From contig NZ_JANQCD010000004.1 in the NCBI RefSeq assembly GCF_026672275.1, positions 108,545-172,544 of the forward strand: a DNA stretch of 64,000 nucleotides. Direction: 5' to 3'. The DNA comes from Marinifilum sp. D737 (lineage in GTDB: Bacteria > Bacteroidota > Bacteroidia > Bacteroidales > Marinifilaceae). The notes beneath the pieces were generated by a model, which saw nothing but the letters and a program-made list of their open reading frames with translations, searched no databases and was not told where the DNA came from. Below, piece after piece: positions 45,090 through 54,266 of this stretch. Position numbers and translations under genes: made by a program. The stretch's first letter is position 1, and every line of letters starts with the position of its first letter.

Positions 45090-45278
45090 TTACCAAACAA
45101 ATACTCGTTTCTCAATAAAGGTGATGTGAAGTAAGATTCTTCCATCATCTTTTTTTTGTTAGAAATAGTTTGTAATTTCATGTGAGGAAAACAAATTGAA
45201 TGACAATAATTGACTTTATTTGGCGTTCTTTTGCAAAAGATAAAATTTTAAAAAACACATAGTAATAAATTTAAATTA

Positions 45279-45866
45279 ATGAACATGAAAAAGATTAATG
45301 TTTTCTTATTAGCCTGCCTATTCTTTACTCTTAGCATTGGTCAAACAGGATGTTACGGTCCTTTTCGTTTGACTAAAAACCTTCATGAATGGAATGGTAC
45401 CGTAGGCGATAAATTTACAAATGCATTGGTATTTTTTGCATTTGTAGTAATTCCGGTTTACGAAGTTGCCGTTTTGGTTGACGGTTTAGTTTTAAACACC
45501 ATTGAGTTTTGGTCTGGCGATAATCCTGTAGCAATGAAGGAAGGTGAAAAAGATGTTCAGATCGTGAAAAAAGATGGAAAAAAATACCGAATTACAGCTA
45601 CAAAAAACAAATTTCACATCGAACAACTAAAAGGTCCAAACAAAGGAAACTTTGCAGAATTGGTATATGATCCAACAAGTTCAAGCTGGAGCCTAAAGGA
45701 TGGTGACAAGGAATTACAAAAGTTAGTATGTTTCGACGAAGAAGCTAACTTAATCGAAATCTATAAACCAAACGGTGAGAAAATTCAGGTTAATCCAAAC
45801 AGCTACGATTTAGCACTAATAAAAGAACAGGTTAATTCCAAGTCCATCAATTGGGCAATGAAATAA
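45279..45866 (+). CDS. DUF3332 family lipoprotein-like protein
   Basis: 195 residues. The N-terminal hydrophobic segment ends at QTGCYG, a likely lipobox Cys (about 24). It continues with the DUF3332 pattern GPFRLTKNLHEWNGTVGDKF...FAFVVIPVYEVAVLVDGLVLNTIEFWSGDNP, including a hydrophobic hairpin-like segment. Function unknown. It lies 190 bp behind amtB, and a strong terminator follows. An in-frame ATG two codons downstream (45285) is an equally good start. Confidence 0.85.
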   Translation: MNMKKINVFLLACLFFTLSIGQTGCYGPFRLTKNLHEWNGTVGDKFTNALVFFAFVVIPVYEVAVLVDGLVLNTIEFWSGDNPVAMKEGEKDVQIVKKDGKKYRITATKNKFHIEQLKGPNKGNFAELVYDPTSSSWSLKDGDKELQKLVCFDEEANLIEIYKPNGEKIQVNPNSYDLALIKEQVNSKSINWAMK

Positions 45867-45872
45867 CAATCC

Positions 45873-45901
45873 TCCCCGACTCTTGAAAGTCGGGGATTTT
45901 T
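45873..45901 (+). terminator. Rho-independent terminator after DUF3332 gene
   Basis: TCCCCGACT and AGTCGGGGA around a 6-base loop, followed by a T run. Confidence 0.93.
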
Positions 45902-45913
45902 CTTTCTCAAAAT

Positions 45914-45944
45914 TTTGATGCTCCATACTATAAATGTAACTTTA
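45914..45944 (+). promoter_or_regulatory. Putative promoter of the NMT1 hybrid kinase
   Basis: TTTG (45914-45917), 19 bases, then TAACTTTA (45937-45944), one mismatch from consensus. It lies 26 bp before the start codon. Confidence 0.55.
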
Positions 45945-45970
45945 TTGACAGCACGTTAAATGCTGTTAAC

Positions 45971-48900
45971 ATGAACAAATCGCCAATACCATTCCTCCCT
46001 TTTAAGCTGATTATAACCTTCGCTATTTTTTTGCTTGCTGTTAATGCTAAAGCCAGCGAACCGAAAAAAGCTCCACACTTTGATAAAATCAGATTGCAAT
46101 TAAAATATTATCACCAATTTCAGTTTGCAGGATATTACGCTGCTCTACATAAAGGATTTTACAAAAATGAAGGATTAGATGTAGAACTTTTAGAAGGCGG
46201 TACCGTTAACGCAGTGGAAATTGTTTTAAATGGCGATGCAGAATACGGTGTAAGTGCTAATGATATTTTGATTGAACGCATAAACAAAAAACCCATTGTA
46301 CTACTAGCCTCCATCTTTCAGAGTTCACCATCTATTTTCCTTAGCTTAAAACAATCGGGCATAAACACAGCACATGATCTTATCAACAAACGAATCATGC
46401 TTCTTGATGAGTACAGAGACCCCGAACTATTAGCCATTTTTTACACAGAGGGAATCCCTTTAGACAATATAAATCGACTCACAACAACTTATAATATTAA
46501 TGATTTAATTACCGGTAAAACCGATGTTTTAAATGCCTATTCAACAAACGAACCATACTTCCTGCATGAGCAAGGAATCGCCTATACCATTATCTATCCT
46601 CAAAATTATGGAATTGATTTTTACGGTGATGGAATATTTACTACGGAAAAAGAAATTAAAAGTAACCCAAAACGTGTTGATGCATTTATTAGGGCCACCA
46701 AAAAGGGTTGGGAATATGCATTAAAAAATCAAGATGAAATTATTGATATACTCATTGATAGCTATGGAGTAAAAAAAAGCAAAAAGCACCTGCAATTTGA
46801 AGCAAAGCAAATTCAAAAGTTAATTTTAAATGATTATGTGGAAATTGGTCATATTAATCCGGGCAGACTGGATAACATAGCAAGAATTTGCGCCCAAATG
46901 GGCATGGTTTCTACCAATTACGATTTAAGTGGTTTTATTTACAAGCAAGAACAATTTAAAACGCCAAAATGGTTAAAGTGGGCACTAATCATATCAATGA
47001 TAAGCATATCTATTGCTGTTATCATTTCATTATACCTTTATATTTTTAACAAACAATTAAAAAAAGCTGTTGACAGACAAACTGCTAACATCAGCCTAAA
47101 GAATGAGGAATTGATAAAATCTGAAAAACGCTTTAGAGAGGTGATTGAAAACTTGCCTTCGGGAGCAATTCTTGTTGAGGGCGATGTATTGTTTACCAAT
47201 AAAAAGGCTCATGAAATAACCGAATATACCAACAAAGAAACTCCAGACATTAACTCCTGGTTTACTACCCTTTACAAGAATCATAAAGAGGTAAACCATC
47301 AGATTTACATGAATAGCAAATCTGAAAATTTTAAAAATCCAACCATCACCTCCATTACCACAAAATCAGGAAAAATAAAACAAGTTGAATTCCATGCTTA
47401 TCGTTTCGATGGTAAAGAAATTTGGTTGATGAATGACATTAGTAACAGAATAGAGACAGAACAAGCTTTAATTGCCAGCGAATACAAACTCAGAACCTAT
47501 ATTAACGAATCGCCAAACGGCCTTGTAATATTTGATAAAAATACCAAAGTAAAATTTGCAAACCCTGCTTTTCTAAAACTTCTGGACATCATTGAATCTG
47601 AAGAGATTAATTACCATATAAAAGATTTCTTCTCTCCATTACAACTTGTAAAGAATGTTGAGATGATGCAACAACTTTTGGAAACAGGAAAAATTCAAGG
47701 TGAAGTAATGATAAGGTCTGTTAAGAACAGGAATTTTCCAGCATTTATTAATGCGGTTAAACTTAACAATGACGAATTCCTGGCATTTCTAATGGATACC
47801 TCTCCTCTGAAACAGGCCGAAAACAAACTAAAAGCTGCGCTGGAAAAAGCAGAGGAAAGTGATCGATTGAAATCAGCCTTTTTAGCTAATATGAGTCATG
47901 AAATCAGAACCCCTATGAATGGAATATTAGGCTTTAGTCAATTGTTATTAAAAGAAAATCTATCGCAAGACAAGAAGGAACTGTATATTGATATTTTGAA
48001 TCAAAATGGCAAACAGCTACTGGAAATCATCAACAATATCATAGACATATCATACCTGGAGGTCAATCAATTGAAAGTAATGAAAAGTACTTTTTCGATT
48101 GCAAAACTCTTTAGCGACCTTGATACATTATTTAAAATTGAAAAACCAAAATATCACAAAGAAAATCTTGAAATTTCATTTACCTGTAACATTCCAAAAG
48201 AATTGGATAAAATCGAGTCTGACCTTGGCAAGATCAAGCAAGTTTTGGTCAATCTAATCAATAATGCACTGAAGTTTACAAAAGAAGGATACATTAAAAT
48301 TAGCGCTAATTTAAGCGAATCGAAATTATTTTTCGTTGTAGAAGACACTGGAATAGGAATACCTGAAGAAAAGCATGACATCATATTCGAACGCTTTGGA
48401 CAAATCGAAAATGTATACACCAGGCAGTTTGGAGGTGCCGGGCTAGGCTTGCCAATTTCAAAAGGAATTGTTGAACTTATGGATGGAAAATTGGAACTGG
48501 AATCCAACAAAAATAAAGGCTCTAAATTTCAATTCTATATTCCGATACAAGCAAAAGAAATCGAAGAAAATGAAAACAATAATCAACAATTTAGATTTTC
48601 CTGGAATGGAAAGGAAATTCTTATTGTGGATGATGTGGACATAAACATTAGCTTTCTGGAGGAATTACTAGATAATACCGGTGCAAATATCACAATAAGT
48701 AAAAATGGCAAAGAGGCTGTAAATTTATGCAAATCGGGATATCAGCCAGACTTGATTTTAATGGATATTCAGATGCCTGAAATGAATGGACTGGATGCTA
48801 CTAAAGAAATCAGAAAATATCTAAAGAAGACACCAATTATTGCACAAACTGCTTATGCTACCGAAAACGATAAGAAATTAGCCATATCAGCAGGTTGCAA

Positions 48901-48976
48901 TGACTTTTTTCCAAAGCCTTTAAATCCAGAACAATTGTTAAACAGAATAGATCAATTCTTATTGGCAAGAATTTAA
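45971..48976 (+). CDS. Hybrid sensor histidine kinase with NMT1/THI5-like periplasmic domain
   Basis: 1001 residues. A signal or anchor lies at about 10-28. An NMT1/THI5-type substrate-binding domain spans about 35-275 (RLQLKYYHQFQFAGYYAALHKGFYKNEGLDVELLEGG), the type that binds pyrimidine, sulfonate or nitrate-like ligands. A membrane helix lies at about 335-357, then two PAS-like domains. HisKA has its acceptor His in [17 protein letters not shown]. The HATPase has N-box NNALKFTK, G1 EDTGIGIPEE and G2 GAGLGLPIS. A C-terminal receiver has its Asp in LILMDIQMPEMNG. It overlaps the convergent GT2 gene by 4 bp. Confidence 0.93.
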   Translation: MNKSPIPFLPFKLIITFAIFLLAVNAKASEPKKAPHFDKIRLQLKYYHQFQFAGYYAALHKGFYKNEGLDVELLEGGTVNAVEIVLNGDAEYGVSANDILIERINKKPIVLLASIFQSSPSIFLSLKQSGINTAHDLINKRIMLLDEYRDPELLAIFYTEGIPLDNINRLTTTYNINDLITGKTDVLNAYSTNEPYFLHEQGIAYTIIYPQNYGIDFYGDGIFTTEKEIKSNPKRVDAFIRATKKGWEYALKNQDEIIDILIDSYGVKKSKKHLQFEAKQIQKLILNDYVEIGHINPGRLDNIARICAQMGMVSTNYDLSGFIYKQEQFKTPKWLKWALIISMISISIAVIISLYLYIFNKQLKKAVDRQTANISLKNEELIKSEKRFREVIENLPSGAILVEGDVLFTNKKAHEITEYTNKETPDINSWFTTLYKNHKEVNHQIYMNSKSENFKNPTITSITTKSGKIKQVEFHAYRFDGKEIWLMNDISNRIETEQALIASEYKLRTYINESPNGLVIFDKNTKVKFANPAFLKLLDIIESEEINYHIKDFFSPLQLVKNVEMMQQLLETGKIQGEVMIRSVKNRNFPAFINAVKLNNDEFLAFLMDTSPLKQAENKLKAALEKAEESDRLKSAFLANMSHEIRTPMNGILGFSQLLLKENLSQDKKELYIDILNQNGKQLLEIINNIIDISYLEVNQLKVMKSTFSIAKLFSDLDTLFKIEKPKYHKENLEISFTCNIPKELDKIESDLGKIKQVLVNLINNALKFTKEGYIKISANLSESKLFFVVEDTGIGIPEEKHDIIFERFGQIENVYTRQFGGAGLGLPISKGIVELMDGKLELESNKNKGSKFQFYIPIQAKEIEENENNNQQFRFSWNGKEILIVDDVDINISFLEELLDNTGANITISKNGKEAVNLCKSGYQPDLILMDIQMPEMNGLDATKEIRKYLKKTPIIAQTAYATENDKKLAISAGCNDFFPKPLNPEQLLNRIDQFLLARI

Positions 48977-50418
48977 ACCTTTGATTTTGATCTTTGCTTG
49001 TGTTTAAAACCTTTACGTTCCATTTTACCCCACTTTCTGTTCCCTCTGGCATATTGAATATTACCTTTAATTGAGAAAAATAAAGATATCGGGTGCAATA
49101 CAAATGGCTCAAGAAGAGCTGCAATCCACAATCGGAATACATCTCCTTTCTTTTCGTACCTATGGAAAGTCAATTCTTCGTAGAGAATTGCCCAAGTTGT
49201 AAAAAACAAGGCAAAAGTGTACACAAACAAGAAGGTAATCAGAATAAAATTCAAGCTTAGATTTCCAGTAAAATATAGAATAATTGCATAGAGGATACCT
49301 AGAACTTCGACCAAAGGAGCCAGCCATTCGAACAAAAACCAAAATGGATATCCCAGCATTCCCATAGCTCCATACCTTGGTGAAAAGAAAATTTTTGAAT
49401 GGTCGGTTAAGGTTTCTATGGTACCTCTGGTCCACCTGCTTCTCTGACGTCCAAAAGTTGAAACATCCGAAGGAGCCTCTGTCCAACACAAAGGATCGGG
49501 CACATATTCTATCTTGTATTTCTCTCTTTGCTCAGACATGTATCGACGAATTCGTACCACCAGCTCCATATCCTCACCAATGGTATGAGCATATCCGCCA
49601 CTTTGCACCACAACATCGCGTTCGAACATTCCCATGGCACCTGAAATAATAATTAAACCATCTAATTTGGCCCAAGCCATTCGCCCCATTAAAAATGATC
49701 TGGTATATTCCAAAACCTGCATTCTGGCAAGCAAATTCTTTGGCACAGAAACCTCTGTTATTCTTCCATTTTCAATTACGCACGAATTTGCAATGCGAAC
49801 AACACCTCCTGCGGCAATCACTCTTCTATCCGTTCTTTCAAGGAATGGTTTAACCAGCTTTAATACTGCATCTGGCTCCAAAATCGAATCAGCATCAATA
49901 GCCATAAACAAATCCTTATCAGAAACGTTAATCGCTACATTTAAAGCATCTGCCTTTCCTCCATTCTCTTTGTCAACAACTATTAGATTTGAATAGGTCT
50001 CAAGATTCGATTTATAAACTCCTCGGACCTCTTTCGTTTCTATCTCATGATTTACAGCAAAATTAACACGTTCCAACATGAAAGCCTTTTCCAGCTCTTC
50101 GAATGTATTGTCCGTACTTCCATCATTAACAACAATTACATCAAAGTTATTGTAATGTATTGTATATATTGATTCGATGTTATCGACAATGGTTTTTGCT
50201 TCATTAAAAGCAGGCACCAATACTGAAACCGAAGGGGCAAGAGGAGAATCGAGAATTACACTATAATCCACAAAACTATTCTTCTTCAAATAGTAATTTA
50301 AGGCGATACCCGAAACAATACTTAGTGCTGTATAACTAAATATCAATAAGAATGCATAAGATATGAATATCTTATCCAAAAAATAACTAATAAACCTTAT
50401 TAACTCATCGTAATTCAT
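48973..50418 (-). CDS. Processive family-2 glycosyltransferase (polysaccharide synthase)
   Basis: 481 residues. Membrane helices lie at about 15-45 and in the C-terminal third. A cytoplasmic GT2 domain carries VLVPAFNEAKTIVDNI, VVNDGSTDNT, the metal-binding MAIDADSILEPDA (DxD) and the processivity motif FGRQRSRWTRG (QxxRW). The layout matches PgaC/IcaA and hyaluronan/chitin synthases rather than BcsA, since no PilZ domain follows. It polymerises and translocates a glycan across the inner membrane. It is last in a tight five-gene operon and overlaps the HEAT gene by 4 bp. Confidence 0.93.
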   Translation of the reverse strand: MNYDELIRFISYFLDKIFISYAFLLIFSYTALSIVSGIALNYYLKKNSFVDYSVILDSPLAPSVSVLVPAFNEAKTIVDNIESIYTIHYNNFDVIVVNDGSTDNTFEELEKAFMLERVNFAVNHEIETKEVRGVYKSNLETYSNLIVVDKENGGKADALNVAINVSDKDLFMAIDADSILEPDAVLKLVKPFLERTDRRVIAAGGVVRIANSCVIENGRITEVSVPKNLLARMQVLEYTRSFLMGRMAWAKLDGLIIISGAMGMFERDVVVQSGGYAHTIGEDMELVVRIRRYMSEQREKYKIEYVPDPLCWTEAPSDVSTFGRQRSRWTRGTIETLTDHSKIFFSPRYGAMGMLGYPFWFLFEWLAPLVEVLGILYAIILYFTGNLSLNFILITFLFVYTFALFFTTWAILYEELTFHRYEKKGDVFRLWIAALLEPFVLHPISLFFSIKGNIQYARGNRKWGKMERKGFKHKQRSKSKV

Positions 50419-51614
50419 ATTCTAGGATCTAATACGTGGTTGATAATCCCTTTTAATTCTTCATCGGCATTTACAGATAAAACATTTAGCCTGGCAACAC
50501 CTGTTTCTCCAATTTTGGCAATTGATTTACATGCCTCCATCCTAATCTTAAATTCATCGCTTTTCAGTTTATCTTCCAAAAAATTTATTTCCGAATCCAT
50601 TTTTAACTGTCCAATGGATTTAAGAATATTTAATTGATTTGGTAATTCTTCCAAATGATACATTTCCTTGAGCTTTGCAATTGCCTCATAACTTTCCAGG
50701 TCAATTAATGTTTTAATCACTTTTCCTTTCACAAAGTCATTGTCATGATTTATCAATTCCAAAACCTTTGGTGCTGCTTGCTTTTGTTTTAATACCCTAA
50801 TCATATCCAGACAGAACATTACCACCGAATCATTCCAATGATCCAGCCACAAATGAAACTCAGGAATTTCAATCCTTTTCTTTCGTATCAAGTCAAACAC
50901 ATTAATTTGCTCCCAAACCGTAAAAGGTTTCTCCTGCGAATCCAAAAATGCAAAAGGAACAAAAGGCAAGAGCTTTATTAATCCCATTTGTGATTCTATT
51001 CTCAATACATCATTGTTTTTCTGCTGAAAAGAAATAATTTTCTGATTCTCGGACTTTATTCTCATGTGACTCAATTCACGAATTCCGAAAATCTTTTTGT
51101 TCCAGGAATACTTATCCAACTTTCGAATTGATTCCTTATTCAATTTTAAATCTATGTACAGGGCTCTTATCTCATCACTTACAACTTTATTTTCAGCTTT
51201 ATCAATTGCCATTAAAACATCAATCATTACGTTTCGATGGAAGCGACTTGATTTTAGCTTATCCTTATCACCGATCTCATTGACTTCTTTATTTCCTATT
51301 AAGTAAGCTATCACAGCCTGAGAATACCTTACATAAACTTGATTGTATCTTGTCTTTTGATAAGCCAGGTATAATTTTGAGATTATAATTGTTGGCAGTA
51401 ATATAATCAAGGATACAAAGAAAACCAGTATCATGTATACAATCAAGCGATTCAATGCATTGTAAGGCAATCTTTCAAAAACATAATTGATCACAGTCTG
51501 TACCCGATCTATTGTATTACCTAAAAAATCGAAGACAATAAACAAGAGATCCGGAACTGAACTCACCAATTCCTGAAAGTAAAATAAAATAATATGTTGA
51601 TCCAATAATAACAT
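50415..51614 (-). CDS. Membrane protein with HEAT-like repeats
   Basis: 399 residues. N-terminal hydrophobic segments (one clear helix near 58-82, LIVYMILVFFVSLIILLPTIIIS) are followed by a long cytoplasmic helical region. The C-terminal 130 residues show HEAT-type units (AAPKVLELINHDNDFVKGKVIKTLIDLESYEAIAKL; EFKIRMEACKSIAKIGETG). It is likely a scaffold or regulator for the synthase encoded next, with which it overlaps by the tetranucleotide ATGA. No enzyme motif was seen. Confidence 0.8.
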   Translation of the reverse strand: MLLLDQHIILFYFQELVSSVPDLLFIVFDFLGNTIDRVQTVINYVFERLPYNALNRLIVYMILVFFVSLIILLPTIIISKLYLAYQKTRYNQVYVRYSQAVIAYLIGNKEVNEIGDKDKLKSSRFHRNVMIDVLMAIDKAENKVVSDEIRALYIDLKLNKESIRKLDKYSWNKKIFGIRELSHMRIKSENQKIISFQQKNNDVLRIESQMGLIKLLPFVPFAFLDSQEKPFTVWEQINVFDLIRKKRIEIPEFHLWLDHWNDSVVMFCLDMIRVLKQKQAAPKVLELINHDNDFVKGKVIKTLIDLESYEAIAKLKEMYHLEELPNQLNILKSIGQLKMDSEINFLEDKLKSDEFKIRMEACKSIAKIGETGVARLNVLSVNADEELKGIINHVLDPRI

Positions 51615-52934
51615 TTAATCTCTGTTCTTTACTTTAATATTCAACTCTCTCCTTACTGCTTGAATTCTCTTCCTGGAGAAGATCTTTAACCCTGGAATGA
51701 ATGCTCCCGGATCCAACTCATCTCCCAAATGCATCATCAAATTCTTCTCAAATTCTGCATTGCTATACATCTTTATTGTATCCTGATAAACATGCTTTCT
51801 TAGCCTAATGGCAAGCCTATTAATTTTATACTCTAAATAATCAGCAGTAAACTTTTCATTCAGTAACTCCTTTATGTAGTTTGTATAAAAGTCACGGTAT
51901 TTTTTAATCCCAAAAACAGTTTTCATCAAGGTATTTTCATACCTGTCATTCCTATAATAAACACTTAAATTTTCCGCCTCATGCATCGTAAACTTTGAAC
52001 TAAATGCACAAAATGCATAATTGCCATCATAAGGAATCCACTTAAACTGGTGATCTAAAGTACTTTTATACAAATAGTAATTATGTCGATGCAACAAATT
52101 CATAGCATCAACATTCATAAACAAGTTGGTGATTGCAAATACTTTTAAGCACTCATATACATCAAAAACCTCTTCTATATATTTTAAAGCATCCTGATCC
52201 ATTTTAACACAGCCATCGAGCGTTTTAATAAAATCCATCAATACCTGATAGTCTTTTCTATCATCTGACTTTATCTTATAAGATCGTTCGTAGTCCAACT
52301 GATTATCGCCTATATAAAGCAAACTTGCATTGGGCTCTCCTTTAAAAAATGCCCCAGACTTGTTACCAAAATTTCTTTTTACAAAACCTTTATTGATTTC
52401 TTCAACCAACACATACAAACCAAACAACTCATCATTTACATATACATTTGCGTAAGTCGATCTTGGAACAGGCAATCCCTCCGATCTCATAAAATCGAGG
52501 TATAATTTTTCTCTCATAAAAGTGGGATCCTTAAAAGCATTATTCAGATTAATGGTTTTTAAGCCATCCAGCTTTTGCTTTTTAATGTACTTCCCAAAAT
52601 TTATTTTCAAAGATTTCTTCCTTCCCGGATAGAAATCATAGGACGACTCTCCCTTTATTCTTACTCCACAAGCATAAAGTTTCTTTCCATTCACCTCTAC
52701 ATTTCCCTGCAAATACCTATTCAGATTTAAAGAGTCGCGAGTTTCTTTATGATTTACCAGGGAATCCCATGCAGAACATTGCAAAAAGTTAATTCTTATC
52801 TCATGAACTTTTTCACCGCCAAATATCTCATCTCCAGCCACAACTTTATCCTTGTCCTGATTATTTGAACCAAATAAAGCAGAGCTTACAACAACACAGC
52901 ACAACAATATGAGTAAAGACTTCATCATTTGCAT
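51615..52934 (-). CDS. CotH-family secreted kinase-like protein
   Basis: 439 residues with a signal peptide (about 1-22). It shows the CotH fold: CGVRIKGESSYDFYPGRKKSLKINFGKY, KTINLNNAFKDPTFMREKLYLDFMRSEGLPVPRSTYANVYVNDELFGLYVLVEEINKGFVKRNFG, and FKWIPYDGNYAF, with Lys, Glu and Asp candidates for the atypical kinase site. CotH of Bacillus phosphorylates spore-coat proteins. It starts directly after the YaiO gene with no gap. Here it would act in the periplasm or at the surface, perhaps on a glycan or export partner. Confidence 0.88.
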   Translation of the reverse strand: MQMMKSLLILLCCVVVSSALFGSNNQDKDKVVAGDEIFGGEKVHEIRINFLQCSAWDSLVNHKETRDSLNLNRYLQGNVEVNGKKLYACGVRIKGESSYDFYPGRKKSLKINFGKYIKKQKLDGLKTINLNNAFKDPTFMREKLYLDFMRSEGLPVPRSTYANVYVNDELFGLYVLVEEINKGFVKRNFGNKSGAFFKGEPNASLLYIGDNQLDYERSYKIKSDDRKDYQVLMDFIKTLDGCVKMDQDALKYIEEVFDVYECLKVFAITNLFMNVDAMNLLHRHNYYLYKSTLDHQFKWIPYDGNYAFCAFSSKFTMHEAENLSVYYRNDRYENTLMKTVFGIKKYRDFYTNYIKELLNEKFTADYLEYKINRLAIRLRKHVYQDTIKMYSNAEFEKNLMMHLGDELDPGAFIPGLKIFSRKRIQAVRRELNIKVKNRD

Positions 52935-54233
52935 TTACAATTGATATGACAATTTCACTGAGAAAGTAAGAATACGTCGTTTTTCACTCACTTCATACTC
53001 CTCTCTTTCATAACCAGCACGCAACAAATAGGTTAACCTCTTATCAATTAACTGATCTTGATAGGCCAATCGAACTTTCCAGCTATCATATTTATAGGTA
53101 TCAAAATTCGACACATTTCCTCTTGCTTCATCCGGAGATGTTCCCGTTCCCAACTCCAATCCAATATATTGCTTGGCATCTCGTAAGTATCTCCTGGTAA
53201 TAAAGAACACTGATCTTGAAACATCACTATCCTTTGGAGTAAAATATCCTCGCAATGAAAACCAATAATTTCGGTAATACTTTCCAATGGAACCTGTGTA
53301 GATGTACACATTTTTGTAGCCATCGCTTCCATCAAATCTTAAGAAACGAACGCCTGCTGATGCTTCAAACTTCGCAGGTAATTTTTGATAAAACTCAGCT
53401 CCAGCTCTATGTTCAGGAAATAAATTATCGGGAGAGTATCCATAGTTCAGGTACATATAGCTGCTTGCTGAAATACGTGGATAAGCATCAATTTCAAACT
53501 GCTTTGAAATTTCATTCGACCACAAACCTTCTCCCTCCTTTACCAAATCGCCAACATTTACTTTCCCTATAAGGCTTCCCCAGGCGTTTCTTCTTGAAAC
53601 CTGAAACGAACTCACATGCCATCTTCTCACATAAGGTTTCTGAAAATGTTCAAAATCATGCTTAACCGTTAAGGCATACTTTCTGCTTGCTGATTTATAA
53701 GCCTTAAAAAGTTTGATTCCCTCTTCATTACCAGGATTGATTTCCAACAGCTCATTTATGGTTTGTAAAGATTTGGCATCCAAACCCATTTCTTGCTGAA
53801 TTTTAATTTTTTTGATTAAGAAACCTTCCTCTCTGGGATAAAAAGATTGTCCGTATTCACAATAAAACAATGCCTTTGACAGATCTCCAGACCACTTTTC
53901 CAAATCAATAAAAGCAGATATTGCATCTTTATTATCGTAATCTTTATCTAAGGCCAATTGCAATTCCTTTCTTGCTTCATCATATCTTTTATCCCATGCA
54001 AATGTTCTTCCAATTAGAATTCTGGCATCATGAAAATTTGGCTGTTTTCTTAGTATCTCATAACAAAGTTTTCGGGCCTCTTCTCTATTGCCATCAAATG
54101 CAAGTCCTTGCGCTTCCTTAAATTCTTCTGAAAAATTCTTTGACTTAAGCGTATCAATTTCCTGTGCGTTCAAATTCACTGAACACACCAATGCATAAGA
54201 AATCACCAATGAGAGAGATAAAAGTTTAATCAT
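52935..54233 (-). CDS. TPR and YaiO-type outer-membrane beta-barrel protein
   Basis: 432 residues with a signal peptide (about 1-23). About four TPR-like units follow (EEFKEAQGLAFDGNREEARKLCYEILRKQPNFHDARILIGRTFAWDKRYDEARKELQLAL). A C-terminal barrel (about 190-432) has the YaiO arrangement (HDFEHFQKPYVRRWHVSSFQ, NEISKQFEIDAYPRISASSYMYLNYGYSPD) and a terminal aromatic strand. Periplasmic TPR plus barrel is also the design of PgaA and BcsC exporters. It is the second gene of the operon, abutting cotH. Confidence 0.85.
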   Translation of the reverse strand: MIKLLSLSLVISYALVCSVNLNAQEIDTLKSKNFSEEFKEAQGLAFDGNREEARKLCYEILRKQPNFHDARILIGRTFAWDKRYDEARKELQLALDKDYDNKDAISAFIDLEKWSGDLSKALFYCEYGQSFYPREEGFLIKKIKIQQEMGLDAKSLQTINELLEINPGNEEGIKLFKAYKSASRKYALTVKHDFEHFQKPYVRRWHVSSFQVSRRNAWGSLIGKVNVGDLVKEGEGLWSNEISKQFEIDAYPRISASSYMYLNYGYSPDNLFPEHRAGAEFYQKLPAKFEASAGVRFLRFDGSDGYKNVYIYTGSIGKYYRNYWFSLRGYFTPKDSDVSRSVFFITRRYLRDAKQYIGLELGTGTSPDEARGNVSNFDTYKYDSWKVRLAYQDQLIDKRLTYLLRAGYEREEYEVSEKRRILTFSVKLSYQL

Positions 54234-54266
54234 ATTTAATTTATTCAGTTATATCCTATAAGAATT

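Noticed and set aside
53048..53335. 95-codon frame opposite or offset within the YaiO gene
   Set aside because: Lies entirely inside a well-supported gene and has no independent features; other overlapping frames were rejected on the same ground.
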